Part shown: piece by piece, positions 15,412-23,810 of the stretch
Position numbering within the stretch: the stretch's first letter is position 1
Layout: each line of letters opens with the position of its first letter
Source: CAZXWK01 sp964644675
GTDB lineage: Bacteria; Actinomycetota; Coriobacteriia; Anaerosomatales; JAAXUF01
DNA: 46,277 bases
Assembly: GCA_964644675.1 (NCBI GenBank)
Contig: CAZXWK010000015.1
Span: 1-46,277, forward strand
Direction: 5' to 3'
The notes under the pieces: model-generated
What the model saw: only the letters and a program-made list of their open reading frames with translations
The model's database searches: none
Told to the model about the DNA's origin: nothing
Program-made: the position numbers and the translations under genes

Positions 15412-16786
15412 AGTATTCCGACTGCCTCAAGCGCGGATTCGCCGCGCTCCGCTCCGGCGGACTGTGGGGCTTCGCGGCGACCGCCTACGGTTCGATGGCG
15501 GCGGTCTTCGCCGTCGTGGTGGGAGGGACGTATCTCGCGATCGGCGAAGCCGGCGTCGCGCGTGCGATCGATGCGATCGAGTCCGGTTCGTCCGGCTCCG
15601 CCGGCGCGGGGCTGGTCCCGTTCGCCGCGTTCATCGGCGCGTTCGCAGTGGCAGGCATCCTGAGTCTGCCGCTCGCCCTCATCGCTCACGGAGGCGTCGT
15701 GCGGCTCTCGGACGACGCCGTCGCCGGCCGGCCGGTCCGGCTGGGCGAGGGCTGGGCCGCTGGCACCACTCGCATGGGGCGCACCTTCGCGATCGAGTTC
15801 GTGACCGGGCTCATCATGTTCGCCGGGATAGCGGTCAGCATGATCCCGATCTTCGTGTCGATCGCCGGGGCCGTCGCTCTGGACAAGGGAAGCCCCGCGG
15901 GCCCGATCGCCGGCATATGCTGCGGCTACCTCTTCTTCTTCATCGTCCTGATGGCGCTGACGTTCTTCGCGACGGCGTACGAGTCCATCGCGATCCGCTA
16001 CGGACTCATCGGGGAACGGACCGCGGGCAACGCGTTGTCGGCCGCTTGGCAGGCCATCCGCGCCCGGTGGAAGAACGCGCTGGTGTTCGCGCTCATCGTC
16101 GTTGCCATCCAGTACGCGTACTCGATGGTGGTGGGGATGGTGATCCTGCCGCTCGAGTTCCTGCTCATGCCGAGCATGCTCGCGCCTTCGGCGAACCCCG
16201 ATCCTCAGGTCATCGCCAACGAGATGATGCGGTTCTACTCGGTGCTCTATCCCATCTCGCTCGCGCTGCAGCTCCCATGGTTGGTCCTGTACGCGAACCT
16301 CTGGACGGCGTTCTTCCGCCAGATGACGGGTCTCGACGTCCCGCCCACGCCGGTTCCCGCTGCCGTGGCGGCCCCCGCATTCGCGTCGTACCCGGCCTCG
16401 ACTCCGTACCCGCCGAGCAGCCCGCACGCCGCCCCGTCCGCCGGTGCCACCGAGCCCGCGCCGGCGTCGTATCCCGACGCGCCGCCGGAACCGCCGGCGG
16501 GCTACGNNNNNNNNNNNNNNNNNNNNNNNNNNNNNNNNNNNNNNNNNNNNNNNNNNNNNNNNNNNNNNNNNNNNNNNNNNNNNNNNNNNNNNNNNNNNNN
16601 NNNNNNGAGCCCGCGCCGGCGTCGTATCCCGACGCGCCGCCGGAACCGCCGGCGGGCTACGTGCCGGGCGAGCCACCACGCGAGTACGACGTCCCGCCCG
16701 CGCCGCCCGCGCCACCGGCTCCGCCCGCCGCGCCGCCCGCTCCGCCGGCTGAGCCGCCCGCGCCCGACGACTCCGCCGATGCCTGA
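15408..16786 (+). CDS. Multi-pass membrane protein with Pro-rich tail (copy 2), crossing an assembly gap
   Basis: It starts at GTG 15408, overlapping the previous stop. Six or so hydrophobic segments lie within residues 1-305, ending in WTAFFRQMTGLDV. A Pro/Ala/Tyr-rich tail then runs into 100 Ns at 16507-16606. As written, the frame before the gap and the frame of the stop at 16784-16786 differ. The 55 bases before the gap are repeated exactly after it. Removing the Ns and one copy restores a single frame giving a product of about 407 aa ending in PAPDDSADA. The tail is low complexity (PAPPAPP repeats). Function is unknown; it is a tandem paralogue of the upstream gene, and its end overlaps rsmI by 8 nt. 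Confidence 0.7.
16452..16661. repeat. Exact 55-bp repeat flanking a 100-N scaffold gap
   Basis: Bases 16452-16506 and 16607-16661 are identical over 55 nt and abut the N run on each side. A duplicated end of exactly 55 nt is what a de Bruijn assembler with k=55 leaves when two graph-adjacent contigs are scaffolded. The true sequence may therefore hold a single copy. A genuine in-frame tandem repeat of the Pro-rich tail is the alternative. Confidence 0.85.
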
Positions 16787-17615
16787 GCCCGGCCGACTCG
16801 TCGTCTGCGCGACGCCCATCGGCAACCTGGGTGACGTGACTCTGCGCGTCCTCGAGGCGCTTCGGAACGCCGACGTAATCGCCGCCGAGGACACGCGCGT
16901 GACGCGCAAGCTGCTCGCGCACTTCGACATCGACACGCGCATGGAGCGCTGCGACGAGCACTCGATCGAGCGTCAGGCGCCGCGGCTCGTCGAACGCATG
17001 CTCGGCGGCGAGGTGGTCGCGTTCGTCTCGGATGCAGGCACCCCCGGCGTGAGCGATCCGGGCGCCCGGCTCATCTCGGCGGCCATCGGCGCGGGAGTCG
17101 AGATCGAGACGCTTCCCGGCGCAAGTGCGCTGCTCGCCGCACTCGTCGCGAGCGGGCTACCCATGCAGCGCTTCTTCTTCGGCGGATTCTTCCCGCGCAA
17201 GGCGGGGGAGCGGCGGCGTGAGCTCGAGTCCGTGGCGGCCCTCGACGCGACCCTCGTCTACTTCGAGTCGCCGCACCGTGCTGCCGCATCGCTCGCGGTG
17301 ATCGCCGAGACGCTGCCGGGCCGCGACGTCGCACTGGCGCGTGAACTCACCAAGCTCCACGAAGAGATCGTCCGCGGACCGGTCGAGGAGGTCGCCGCGG
17401 ACATCGCGTCGCGTGAGTCACTGAAGGGCGAGGTCGTGCTCGTGATCGGTCCTCCACTCGGCGTTGAACCGGACCGCCCGGACGAGGCCGCGGTGCGCGC
17501 CATGGTGGACGAGCTGGTGGCGAGCGGCGTGAGCAAGAGCGAGGCAGTCAAGCGAGTGGCAAAAGAGACGGGAGTAGCGCGCAGCGAGGTCTACGAGATC
17601 GCGCACCGGGCGTAG
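16779..17615 (+). CDS. rsmI: 16S rRNA 2'-O-ribose C1402 methyltransferase RsmI
   Basis: The product is 278 aa, the usual RsmI length. ATG 16779 overlaps the end of the membrane-protein gene by 8 nt. Family signatures are clear: ATPIGNLGDVT near the start, AAEDTRVTRKLL, VSDAGTPGVSDPG for SAM binding, LPGASALLAALVASGLP, FFGGFFPRK and ARELTKLHEE. The enzyme methylates the 2'-OH of C1402 in the decoding centre of 16S rRNA using S-adenosylmethionine. The C-terminal 50 residues form a helix-turn-helix-like tail (SGVSKSEAVKRVAKETG). It lies next to abrB and metG, as yabC does in Bacillus subtilis. Confidence 0.96.
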   Translation: MPEPGRLVVCATPIGNLGDVTLRVLEALRNADVIAAEDTRVTRKLLAHFDIDTRMERCDEHSIERQAPRLVERMLGGEVVAFVSDAGTPGVSDPGARLISAAIGAGVEIETLPGASALLAALVASGLPMQRFFFGGFFPRKAGERRRELESVAALDATLVYFESPHRAAASLAVIAETLPGRDVALARELTKLHEEIVRGPVEEVAADIASRESLKGEVVLVIGPPLGVEPDRPDEAAVRAMVDELVASGVSKSEAVKRVAKETGVARSEVYEIAHRA

Positions 17616-17648
17616 GACGGAGGACGGTGCGGGGTCGGGTGGCGTTCT

Positions 17649-17663
17649 CGGTCCCGGGGACCG
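17649..17663. terminator. Hairpin between convergent rsmI and abrB
   Basis: CGGTCC (17649-17654) and GGACCG (17658-17663) form a 6-bp stem with a three-base loop, two bases beyond the abrB stop and 33 bases after rsmI. There is no T tract on either side, so termination is only a possibility. Confidence 0.35.
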
Positions 17664-17665
17664 GC

Positions 17666-17911
17666 TCAGGACTTCTTCACCGCGGCGACGCAGCTGTCGC
17701 AGATCGCGCGACCCTTCACCTCGACCGTCTCGGCTTCGGTGTCTCCGCAGATCGCGCAGGAGTCCTTGTGCTTCGTGAGGATGATGCGGTCGCCTTCCAC
17801 GTAGATGGCCATGGGATCCTTGACCTTGATGCCCAAGGTCCGGCGCAGTTCCATCGGAATAACGATCCTGCCAAGGTCATCGACGCGCCGTACGATGCCG
17901 GTGTCGTGCAT
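17666..17911 (-). CDS. abrB: AbrB/SpoVT-type regulator with C-terminal CxxC pair
   Basis: The product is 81 aa from ATG 17911, which has GAAGGGA upstream; an ATG seven codons earlier is an alternative. Residues 1-50 are the swapped-hairpin AbrB DNA-binding domain (TGIVRRVDDLGRIVIP, RRTLGI, YVEGDRIIL). The C-terminal part has C-A-I-C and C-D-S-C about 18 residues apart, making a likely small zinc ribbon. This end resembles the C-terminal motif of Bacillus AbrB-like proteins but has four cysteines. It is transcribed away from metG, exactly as abrB is in B. subtilis. AbrB proteins are transition-state DNA-binding regulators; targets here are unknown. Confidence 0.88.
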   Translation of the reverse strand: MHDTGIVRRVDDLGRIVIPMELRRTLGIKVKDPMAIYVEGDRIILTKHKDSCAICGDTEAETVEVKGRAICDSCVAAVKKS

Positions 17912-18041
17912 GAGTGCCGTCCCTTCGACCATGCCCCGGACGCCTGAAACGCCGCGGAACGGTTAGAATCGTGCGAGGCGCTTCCCCACGAGCGCATACA
18001 CACTTCCTACATTTCCCTTGTCAACGGAGTGCTGAAACATC

Positions 18042-19604
18042 ATGACCGGGCAATCCTTCTTCCTGACTACGCCGATCTACTACGTCAACTCGGTCCCGCA
18101 CCTGGGTACCGCGTATACGACCATCGCCGCAGACACTCTCGCGCGCTACCGCCGTCTGCGCGGTGACGACGTGTGGTTCCTCACCGGGCTCGACGAGCAT
18201 GGCCAGAAGGTCGAGCAGGCAGCGAACGAGAACGGCGTCACGCCCCAGGAGTGGGCGGACCAGATGGCGGCGAAGTTCGTCGAGGCGTGGGCGCTCCTCG
18301 ACATCACCAACGACGACTTCATCCGTACCACCCAGGAGCGGCACGAGAACGGCGTTCGCCGGTTCCTGCAGGTGCTGTGGGACCGTGGCGACATCTACAA
18401 GGGCCTCTACGAGGGCTGGTACTGCGTTCCCTGCGAGACGTACTACACCGAGGACCAGCTCGGCGAGGGCAACACGTGCCCTTCGTGCGGTCGAGCCGTC
18501 GAGTTCGTCCGAGAGGACAACTACTTCTTCAAGCTCTCGGCGTATCAGGACGAGCTGCTCGCCTACTACGAGGCCCATCCCGAGTTCGTCGGGCCCGACA
18601 CGCGCAAGAACGAGGTGCTCTCGTTCGTGAAGGGCGGGCTGCGCGACCTCTCGATCTCGCGCGCGAACGTCAAGTGGGGCATCCCGCTGCCCTTCGACGA
18701 GAGCCAGTCGATCTACGTCTGGTTCGACGCCCTCATCAACTACATCACCGCGGTGGGCTACGGCGACGATGCGCGCCAGGAGGAGTTCGCCCGGCGCTGG
18801 CCGGCGCAGTACCACTTCGTGGGCAAGGACATCATCCGGTTCCACTGCGTCATCTGGCCGGCGATGCTGCTCGCCGCCGGTCTGCCGCTGCCCGAGCGCG
18901 TCTTCGCCCACGGCTTCCTGCTCACCAAGGGCGAGAAGATGAGCAAGAGCAAGGGCAACGCGATGGCGCCCGCGGACCTCGTCGAGAAGTTCGGCGTGGA
19001 CGGCTACCGCTACTACTTCCTGCGTGAGGTGCAGTTCGGGACCGATGGATCCATCTCGCTCGAGGCGATGGTCCAGCGGTTCAACGGCGACCTCGCCAAC
19101 GACTGGGGCAACCTGTGCTCCCGCCTGTTCAACATGGTCGGCAAGTACTGCGACGGCGTCGTGCCCAGTCCGGCCGCCGCACCCCTCGAGGAGGCCGAGG
19201 ACACAGAGCTCAAGGACATCGCGCGCGGTCTCTTCGACGCCTACGACGCCCGGATGGCCCGGCTCGACTACGCGGGCGCGCTCGAGACGGTCTGGGAACT
19301 CATCAAGCGCACGAACCGCTACATCGAAGACTCGGCGCCGTGGAACCTGGCCAAGTCCGAGGAGACCCACGCGCGGCTGCACGCCGTGCTGTACAACGCG
19401 CTCGAGGCGGTCCGCATCTCGGCGCTCTACACGGCGCCGGTCATGCCGAACACCTCGCGCGAGGTCTGGCAGCGGCTGGGCCTCGGCGACATCTTCGAGA
19501 CCCGCGACCTCGTGGGCGAGTCCCAGTGGGGCCGTCTGCCCGTCGGCAGTCCCGTCGTCAAGGGCGACGCGCTCTTCCAGCGTATCGTGGAAGACGCCGA
19601 GTAG
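18042..19604 (+). CDS. metG: Methionyl-tRNA synthetase
   Basis: The product is 520 aa. The class I signatures are HLGT at 20-23 (the HIGH box) and KMSKS at 299-303. The connective domain carries a four-Cys knuckle (C-V-P-C and C-P-S-C, near 130-150). GWYCVPCETYYTEDQL, YVWFDALINYITAVG and GKDIIRFHC are typical. It charges tRNA-Met with methionine. The C-terminal anticodon-binding helical domain is present, but the protein stops without the EMAP-II/Trbp111-like tRNA-binding domain found at the end of longer MetG proteins. A GGAG element lies upstream of the ATG. The neighbours rsmI, abrB and tatD match the B. subtilis metS context. Confidence 0.97.
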   Translation: MTGQSFFLTTPIYYVNSVPHLGTAYTTIAADTLARYRRLRGDDVWFLTGLDEHGQKVEQAANENGVTPQEWADQMAAKFVEAWALLDITNDDFIRTTQERHENGVRRFLQVLWDRGDIYKGLYEGWYCVPCETYYTEDQLGEGNTCPSCGRAVEFVREDNYFFKLSAYQDELLAYYEAHPEFVGPDTRKNEVLSFVKGGLRDLSISRANVKWGIPLPFDESQSIYVWFDALINYITAVGYGDDARQEEFARRWPAQYHFVGKDIIRFHCVIWPAMLLAAGLPLPERVFAHGFLLTKGEKMSKSKGNAMAPADLVEKFGVDGYRYYFLREVQFGTDGSISLEAMVQRFNGDLANDWGNLCSRLFNMVGKYCDGVVPSPAAAPLEEAEDTELKDIARGLFDAYDARMARLDYAGALETVWELIKRTNRYIEDSAPWNLAKSEETHARLHAVLYNALEAVRISALYTAPVMPNTSREVWQRLGLGDIFETRDLVGESQWGRLPVGSPVVKGDALFQRIVEDAE

Positions 19605-19623
19605 GACGGGAGTCGAGGGCGAG

Positions 19624-20544
19624 ATGGCGACGGAGCGCAGTGAGGCCGAGCGTGCGGTGCTGTTCGCCGACGCGAAGGGGCGCGAGGTCGCCGCTCCCGA
19701 CTTCGGCGGGGTGCCGATAGCCGACACGCACGCGCATCTCGACATGCTCGAGGATCCGGCGCTCGCCCTCGCACGCGCCGCGCGAGCGGGTGTCGGCTTC
19801 GTCGCGACGGTGGCCGATCCCAGCGAGGACGCATGGCGGACCTACGACGAGGTATCCAGTTGGTACGCTAACGCGCGCGAGTTACTAGATAGTGACGCGC
19901 GCGAGGGCGGCGAGCCGGTGATCGATCCGCCGCGGGTACGGGTGATCGTCGGCGTCCATCCGCACAACGCCAAGAACCTTACACCTGAGGTCGAGGTCGA
20001 GTTGATACGCCTGGCAGAAGATGGGCGAACCTCGGCGATCGGCGAGATCGGGCTCGACTACCACTACGACCATTCTCCGCGCGACGTGCAGCGCGACGCG
20101 TTCCGTCGCCAGCTGCGGATCGCCCACGAACTGGGCCTTCCCGCCGTGGTGCACCTTCGCGAGGCGCACGACGACGGCGAGGCGATCCTCCGCGAGGTGG
20201 GGGTTCCGTCCTCCGGCTGCATCCTCCACTGCTACAACCTGGGTCCCGAGCTGCTCGCCCGCTTCATCGACCTCGGGTGCACGGTCAGCTTCGCGGGCCC
20301 GGTCACCTTCAAGAAGGCCGAGGACGTCCGCGAGTCGGCGGCCGCCGTTCCCGCCGGACGCATCCTGACCGAGACGGACTGCCCCTTCATGGCGCCCGAG
20401 CCGTTCCGCGGTCGGCAGTGCGAGCCGGCGTTCACGCTCTTCACGGCCGCTCGTATCGCTGAAGCCCGCGGCCAGGCGCTGCCGGAGTTCGCACGCGACG
20501 CGTACGCCAGCGCGCTCGCGCTGCTCGACCGGGAGCGCTCGTGA
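19624..20544 (+). CDS. tatD: TatD-family metal-dependent DNase/hydrolase
   Basis: The product is 306 aa from ATG 19624, 19 nt after metG; a longer open frame is only metG read-through in another frame. Metal ligands of the TIM-barrel amidohydrolase fold are visible: DTHAHLD near 37, GEIGLDYHYD near 140, VVHLREAHDD, ILHCYNL and TETDCPFMAPEPFRG. Bacterial TatD proteins are 3'-5' DNases and are implicated in DNA repair. The first 35 residues are an extra N-terminal extension compared with the usual 260 aa. The stop overlaps the next gene by 4 nt. The metG-tatD pairing is also seen as metS-yabD in Bacillus. Confidence 0.93.
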   Translation: MATERSEAERAVLFADAKGREVAAPDFGGVPIADTHAHLDMLEDPALALARAARAGVGFVATVADPSEDAWRTYDEVSSWYANARELLDSDAREGGEPVIDPPRVRVIVGVHPHNAKNLTPEVEVELIRLAEDGRTSAIGEIGLDYHYDHSPRDVQRDAFRRQLRIAHELGLPAVVHLREAHDDGEAILREVGVPSSGCILHCYNLGPELLARFIDLGCTVSFAGPVTFKKAEDVRESAAAVPAGRILTETDCPFMAPEPFRGRQCEPAFTLFTAARIAEARGQALPEFARDAYASALALLDRERS

Positions 20545-21152
20545 ACGCCGAGCCGAGCACCCCGGTCAGCGTTCTCTGCATAGCGGGGAGCCCCCGGCGC
20601 GGCGGCAACAGCGACGCGCTGCTCGATGCGCTCGCCGAGGGAGTCGTCGAGGCCGGCGGAGAGGCGCGGCGCCTCGTCGCGTCCGAGTCGGGCGCGAATC
20701 CGTGCCGCGGCTGCAACGCGTGCTCGAGGACGGGCCGCTGCATCCAGCGTGACGGCATGGACGAGGTCCACGCGCTCATCGATGCCGCCGAGGCCGTCGC
20801 CGTCGCGACGCCGGTCTTCTTCGCGACCGTGCCGGCGGTCCTCAAGATCGTCTTCGACCGCTTCCAGCCCTACTGGGCGCGCCGGTACGTGCTGGGCGAG
20901 CCGCGCCCCGCGCACAAGCGGCCCGGTGCCATCCTCGTCGTCGGCGGGGGAGGCGACCCGTTCGGACCGGGTTGCGCGACCACGGCCGTCAAGAGCGCGT
21001 TCGCGGCCATCTCGGTCGAGTCCGACGCCGTGATCGAGGTCACGGGTCCCGATGCGCCAGGCGACATAGCGATCGAGGCAGACGCGCTGGCCGCCGCTCG
21101 ATCGCTCGGCCGCGATCTCGTCGAGCGCGCCCTCGAACTGCGCTCGGTCTGA
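20541..21152 (+). CDS. NADPH-dependent FMN reductase / iron-sulfur flavoprotein-like
   Basis: The product is 203 aa from GTG 20541, overlapping the tatD stop. GSPRRGGNSD at residues about 14-23 is the phosphate-binding loop of flavodoxin-like FMN reductases. PCRGCNACSRTGRC near 54-67 is the cysteine cluster found in this position in NAD(P)H-dependent oxidoreductases of anaerobes, where it may bind an Fe-S cluster. ATPVFFATVPAVLKIVFDR is the conserved FMN-contacting region. The substrate is unknown. This gene is an insertion relative to the Bacillus gene order, between the tatD and yabE equivalents. Confidence 0.87.
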   Translation: MNAEPSTPVSVLCIAGSPRRGGNSDALLDALAEGVVEAGGEARRLVASESGANPCRGCNACSRTGRCIQRDGMDEVHALIDAAEAVAVATPVFFATVPAVLKIVFDRFQPYWARRYVLGEPRPAHKRPGAILVVGGGGDPFGPGCATTAVKSAFAAISVESDAVIEVTGPDAPGDIAIEADALAAARSLGRDLVERALELRSV

Positions 21153-21311
21153 GCTCCGAGCGCCCCATCCGCTGCCTCCCGCGGAGACCCGACGAGTTGA
21201 CTTCTCGGCTCCGTTGTGGGGTCGCCCAGGGGGCTTCTCGGCTCAAGATGACGGGACGGCAACGCGCCTCGGGAGGGCCTTTTCGAAAGCTATTCGTGCC
21301 GACCTGCGGGT

Positions 21312-21340
21312 TTGCATGAGGGTTTTCTAAGGGCTAGCAT
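21312..21340 (+). promoter_or_regulatory. Candidate promoter for the YabE-like gene
   Basis: TTGCAT (21312-21317) and TAGCAT (21335-21340) are 17 bp apart and lie 57 bp before the ATG at 21397. They match three and four of six consensus bases. The 243-nt spacer between the flavoprotein and the YabE-like gene otherwise shows no gene and no riboswitch that I recognise. Confidence 0.35.
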
Positions 21341-21396
21341 TTGCACTCCCGCTCCGTTACGGAACGGTTGAAATGTCGCCGGACAGAGAGGTCTGA

Positions 21397-22449
21397 ATGA
21401 GGTCTCGGCCGATTCGGCCGGCACGATCCTTCAGGACCCAATACATCGCCGTAGCCTTCGTCCCAGCACTCATCGTGACGCTCAGCATCACCGGATTCGT
21501 GTGGGCACAAAAGCAGGTCACCGTGGTCGTTGACGGTGCCCCGCAGCACGTGAAGACTCAAGCCGCCGACGTGGCGGGCCTGCTTGAAGGGGCTCGCGTC
21601 GACGTTGGCGAGGGCGATGTCGTCACGCCTCCTCAGGACGCGGAGATCACCGACGGCATGACCGTCGTGGTCCGCCACTCCGTCCCGGTCGTCGTCCGCA
21701 TGGGCGACGAGTCGGTCGACGTCGACGTGGTCGGAGCGACGGTCGCCGATGCGCTCGTCGCGATCGGCGTCGACCCCGAGGCCAACCCGGCGGTCTCGCC
21801 GGCGATCGATACGCCCCTCGAGCCGGGCCTCCTCATCACCGTCCCGGACTCGTTCACTCGCGTCACCCAGCAAGACGTCGAGGTGCCGTTCGAGGTGGAG
21901 ACGCACGAGGACCCGTCGCTCCCCAAGGGCACGACGCGCACCATCATCGCCGGGGTGAACGGCCTCACCATGCGGGTGTACCGCTCGGTCGTCACCAACG
22001 GCATCGAGGGCGCGCCGGTCATGACCGCCGAGCAGGTCGTGAGCGAGCCGGTCACCGAGATCCTCGCGGTCGGCACCGGAACCGGCACCGATGCCGCGGC
22101 AGAGGCCAAGGCGCAGCTGCGGACCGCCCGTGCGCGACGCGCCAAGTCGCTGCCGGCGACCGCCGGCAAGAAGATGCGCGTCGTCTCGACGGGCTACTCG
22201 GCGGCTGAACCCGGCATCGGTGGCGGCCCGAACACGGCGACCGGCCACAAGGCGGTCCGCGGCGTCATCGCGGTCGACCCCGACGTCATCCCGCTCGGCA
22301 CGCGCGTCTACGTGCCCGGCTACGGCTACGCGATCGCCTACGACACCGGCGGCGCGGTCAAGGGCAAGCACATCGACCTGTGCTTCAACACGGTCGCCGA
22401 GTGCGAGGCCTGGGGCCGTCGTCCGGTGACGATCATCATCCTCGACTAG
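21397..22449 (+). CDS. YabE-like surface protein: DUF348, G5 and 3D domains
   Basis: The product is 350 aa. It has a basic N-terminus and one transmembrane segment (about 17-37), then two DUF348-type ubiquitin-like repeats (about 40-85 and 95-145). A G5 domain follows at about 155-230 (VTQQDVEVPFEVE, GVNGLTMRVYRSV). A 3D domain closes the protein at about 265-350, with GVIAVDPDVIPLGTRVYV, DTGG and HID. The three aspartates of the 3D fold resemble the MltA/resuscitation-promoting catalytic site, so the protein is a likely peptidoglycan-lytic wall protein. In Bacillus YabE and actinobacterial RpfB this gene sits just before rsmA/ksgA, as it does here (1-nt gap). Confidence 0.93.
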   Translation: MRSRPIRPARSFRTQYIAVAFVPALIVTLSITGFVWAQKQVTVVVDGAPQHVKTQAADVAGLLEGARVDVGEGDVVTPPQDAEITDGMTVVVRHSVPVVVRMGDESVDVDVVGATVADALVAIGVDPEANPAVSPAIDTPLEPGLLITVPDSFTRVTQQDVEVPFEVETHEDPSLPKGTTRTIIAGVNGLTMRVYRSVVTNGIEGAPVMTAEQVVSEPVTEILAVGTGTGTDAAAEAKAQLRTARARRAKSLPATAGKKMRVVSTGYSAAEPGIGGGPNTATGHKAVRGVIAVDPDVIPLGTRVYVPGYGYAIAYDTGGAVKGKHIDLCFNTVAECEAWGRRPVTIIILD

Positions 22450-22450
22450 C

Positions 22451-23341
22451 GTGTCGCACTCGCCGCTCGCTTCGCCCTCGGCCACCAAGGCCGTCCTGGC
22501 GCGCCACGGGCTCGCCACGAAGAAGGCGCTGGGACAGCACTTCCTTGTCGACGACAACGTCGTCGGGCGCATCCTCGAGCTCGCCGCGCTGACCGGCGAC
22601 GAGACGGTGCTCGAGATCGGTCCCGGCATCGGCACGCTCACCGTCGCGCTGTGCGAGCACGCTGCCGCCGTCGTGGCCGTCGAGCGCGACGTCGAGCTGC
22701 TCCCGGTCCTCGCCGAGACGACCGGGGCCTGCGAGCGGTTCAGCGTAGTGCATGCCGATGCGGTGAGCGTGGCTCCGGAGGTCTTCTCGGCGCCGTTCGG
22801 AGCGCCGGTGGCGCTCGTCGCCAACCTGCCCTACGCGGTGGCCGCGACGCTCGTCCTGCGCGCCTTCGAGGAGTTCGAGAGCGTCGAGGCGGTGACCGTC
22901 ATGGTCCAGGCCGAGGTCGCCGCGCGCATGGCCGCGGTGCCCGGCACCAAAGACTACGGCGCCTACACCGTGAAGCTGCGCCTGCTCGCCCGTCCCGCCG
23001 GACGCTTCACCGTCGCGCGCACGTGCTTCCTGCCGCCACCCCGTGTGGACTCGGCGGTGCTGCGCCTCGAGCGGGTCGAGCCTGTGGCCGAGCCGCAGGT
23101 GCTCGCGCTTGCGGCCCGTGTCGCGGACGCAGCGTTCGCGCAGCGCCGCAAGACGATCCGCAACTCGCTGCGGGCTTCGCTCGGGTTGGAGGCCGCGCAG
23201 CTCGACGCCGTGCTGGCCGCCGCCGACGTCGATGGCTCGGTGCGCGCCGAGACGCTGCCGCCCGAGCGTTTCATCGACCTGGCGCGGGCTTTCTCGGCGG
23301 CGGGAGTCGGGCCGGGCGGCAACGCGGGCGAAACCGCATAG
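22451..23341 (+). CDS. rsmA: 16S rRNA dimethyladenosine transferase RsmA (KsgA)
   Basis: The product is 296 aa from GTG 22451, one base after the yabE-like stop. LGQHFLVDDNVVGRI, VLEIGPGIGTLTVAL (SAM motif I), VVAVERD and VANLPYAVA (the NLPY catalytic motif) are all present. FLPPPRVDSAVLRL follows in the C-terminal half. The enzyme dimethylates two adjacent adenosines in helix 45 of 16S rRNA (A1518/A1519 in E. coli). The length is slightly above the typical 270. The rnmV gene found between yabE and ksgA in Bacillus is absent here. Confidence 0.97.
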   Translation: MSHSPLASPSATKAVLARHGLATKKALGQHFLVDDNVVGRILELAALTGDETVLEIGPGIGTLTVALCEHAAAVVAVERDVELLPVLAETTGACERFSVVHADAVSVAPEVFSAPFGAPVALVANLPYAVAATLVLRAFEEFESVEAVTVMVQAEVAARMAAVPGTKDYGAYTVKLRLLARPAGRFTVARTCFLPPPRVDSAVLRLERVEPVAEPQVLALAARVADAAFAQRRKTIRNSLRASLGLEAAQLDAVLAAADVDGSVRAETLPPERFIDLARAFSAAGVGPGGNAGETA

Positions 23342-23449
23342 AAGTCGCCTCGTATCCGCTTGGCTCGCGGAGTCCCCTTAGCCTTATCTAAGCTGGTAAT
23401 TGCGCACATCATCGGCTATACTGCTCGCTTGAGCAGAGGGAGGCTTTTC

Positions 23450-23731
23450 ATGGATTTTGTTCGGCAGGCCGAGGTTGTCGGCCGCATTCGTACCGACCTT
23501 GAGAACATGACAGGCAGCCGCATCCGAGTCCGGGCCAACATGGGCCGGTCGAAGATCGTCGAGCGCGAGGGTGTGCTCATGCAGACGCACCCGGCGCTGT
23601 TCGTCGTCGAGGTCGAGGAGAAGCGCGATCGTACCGCGCGTGCCTCCTACCAGTACGTCGACGTGTTGACCGGAACGGTCGAGCTCACGCACGTCGAGAG
23701 CGGCGAGAACCTGCTCCCCTGGCTCAACTAG
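23450..23731 (+). CDS. veg: Veg family protein
   Basis: The product is 93 aa from ATG 23450, preceded by AGAGGGAGG at 23436-23444. The sequence MDFVRQAEVVGRIRTDL, then GSRIRVRANMGRSK, EREGVL, YPALFVV-like THPALFVVEVEEK and SYQYVDVLTGTVEL, is the Veg pattern. In Bacillus Veg stimulates biofilm formation by counteracting a repressor; the molecular mechanism is not settled. The position between ksgA and ispE is conserved with Bacillus. A 108-nt spacer with no clear terminator separates it from rsmA. A strong hairpin follows the stop. Confidence 0.9.
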   Translation: MDFVRQAEVVGRIRTDLENMTGSRIRVRANMGRSKIVEREGVLMQTHPALFVVEVEEKRDRTARASYQYVDVLTGTVELTHVESGENLLPWLN

Positions 23732-23759
23732 CCACAGGGAGCGCGAAGCGCGAAGACCG

Positions 23760-23791
23760 GCGCGGAGCACGCGAGTGCTCCGCGCTTCTTC
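23760..23791 (+). terminator. Hairpin terminator after veg
   Basis: GCGCGGAGCAC (23760-23770) and GTGCTCCGCGC (23775-23785) form a perfect 11-bp stem closed by a GCGA tetraloop. TTCTTC follows. It ends 20 bp before the ispE start, so it could partly separate veg from ispE. Confidence 0.6.
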
Positions 23792-23810
23792 GTGAGAGAG
23801 GGGACCGTTC

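Noticed and set aside
15408..17615. A single 735-codon frame joining the membrane protein to RsmI across the Ns
   Set aside because: The fusion exists only because the N run has an arbitrary length. RsmI has its own ATG at 16779, and removing the duplicated 55-mer puts the membrane protein into another frame with its own stop.
21153..21396. Possible cyclic-di-AMP (ydaO) riboswitch ahead of the YabE-like gene
   Set aside because: I looked because such elements precede wall-hydrolase genes in Actinomycetota, but I could not find the conserved core or a convincing fold.
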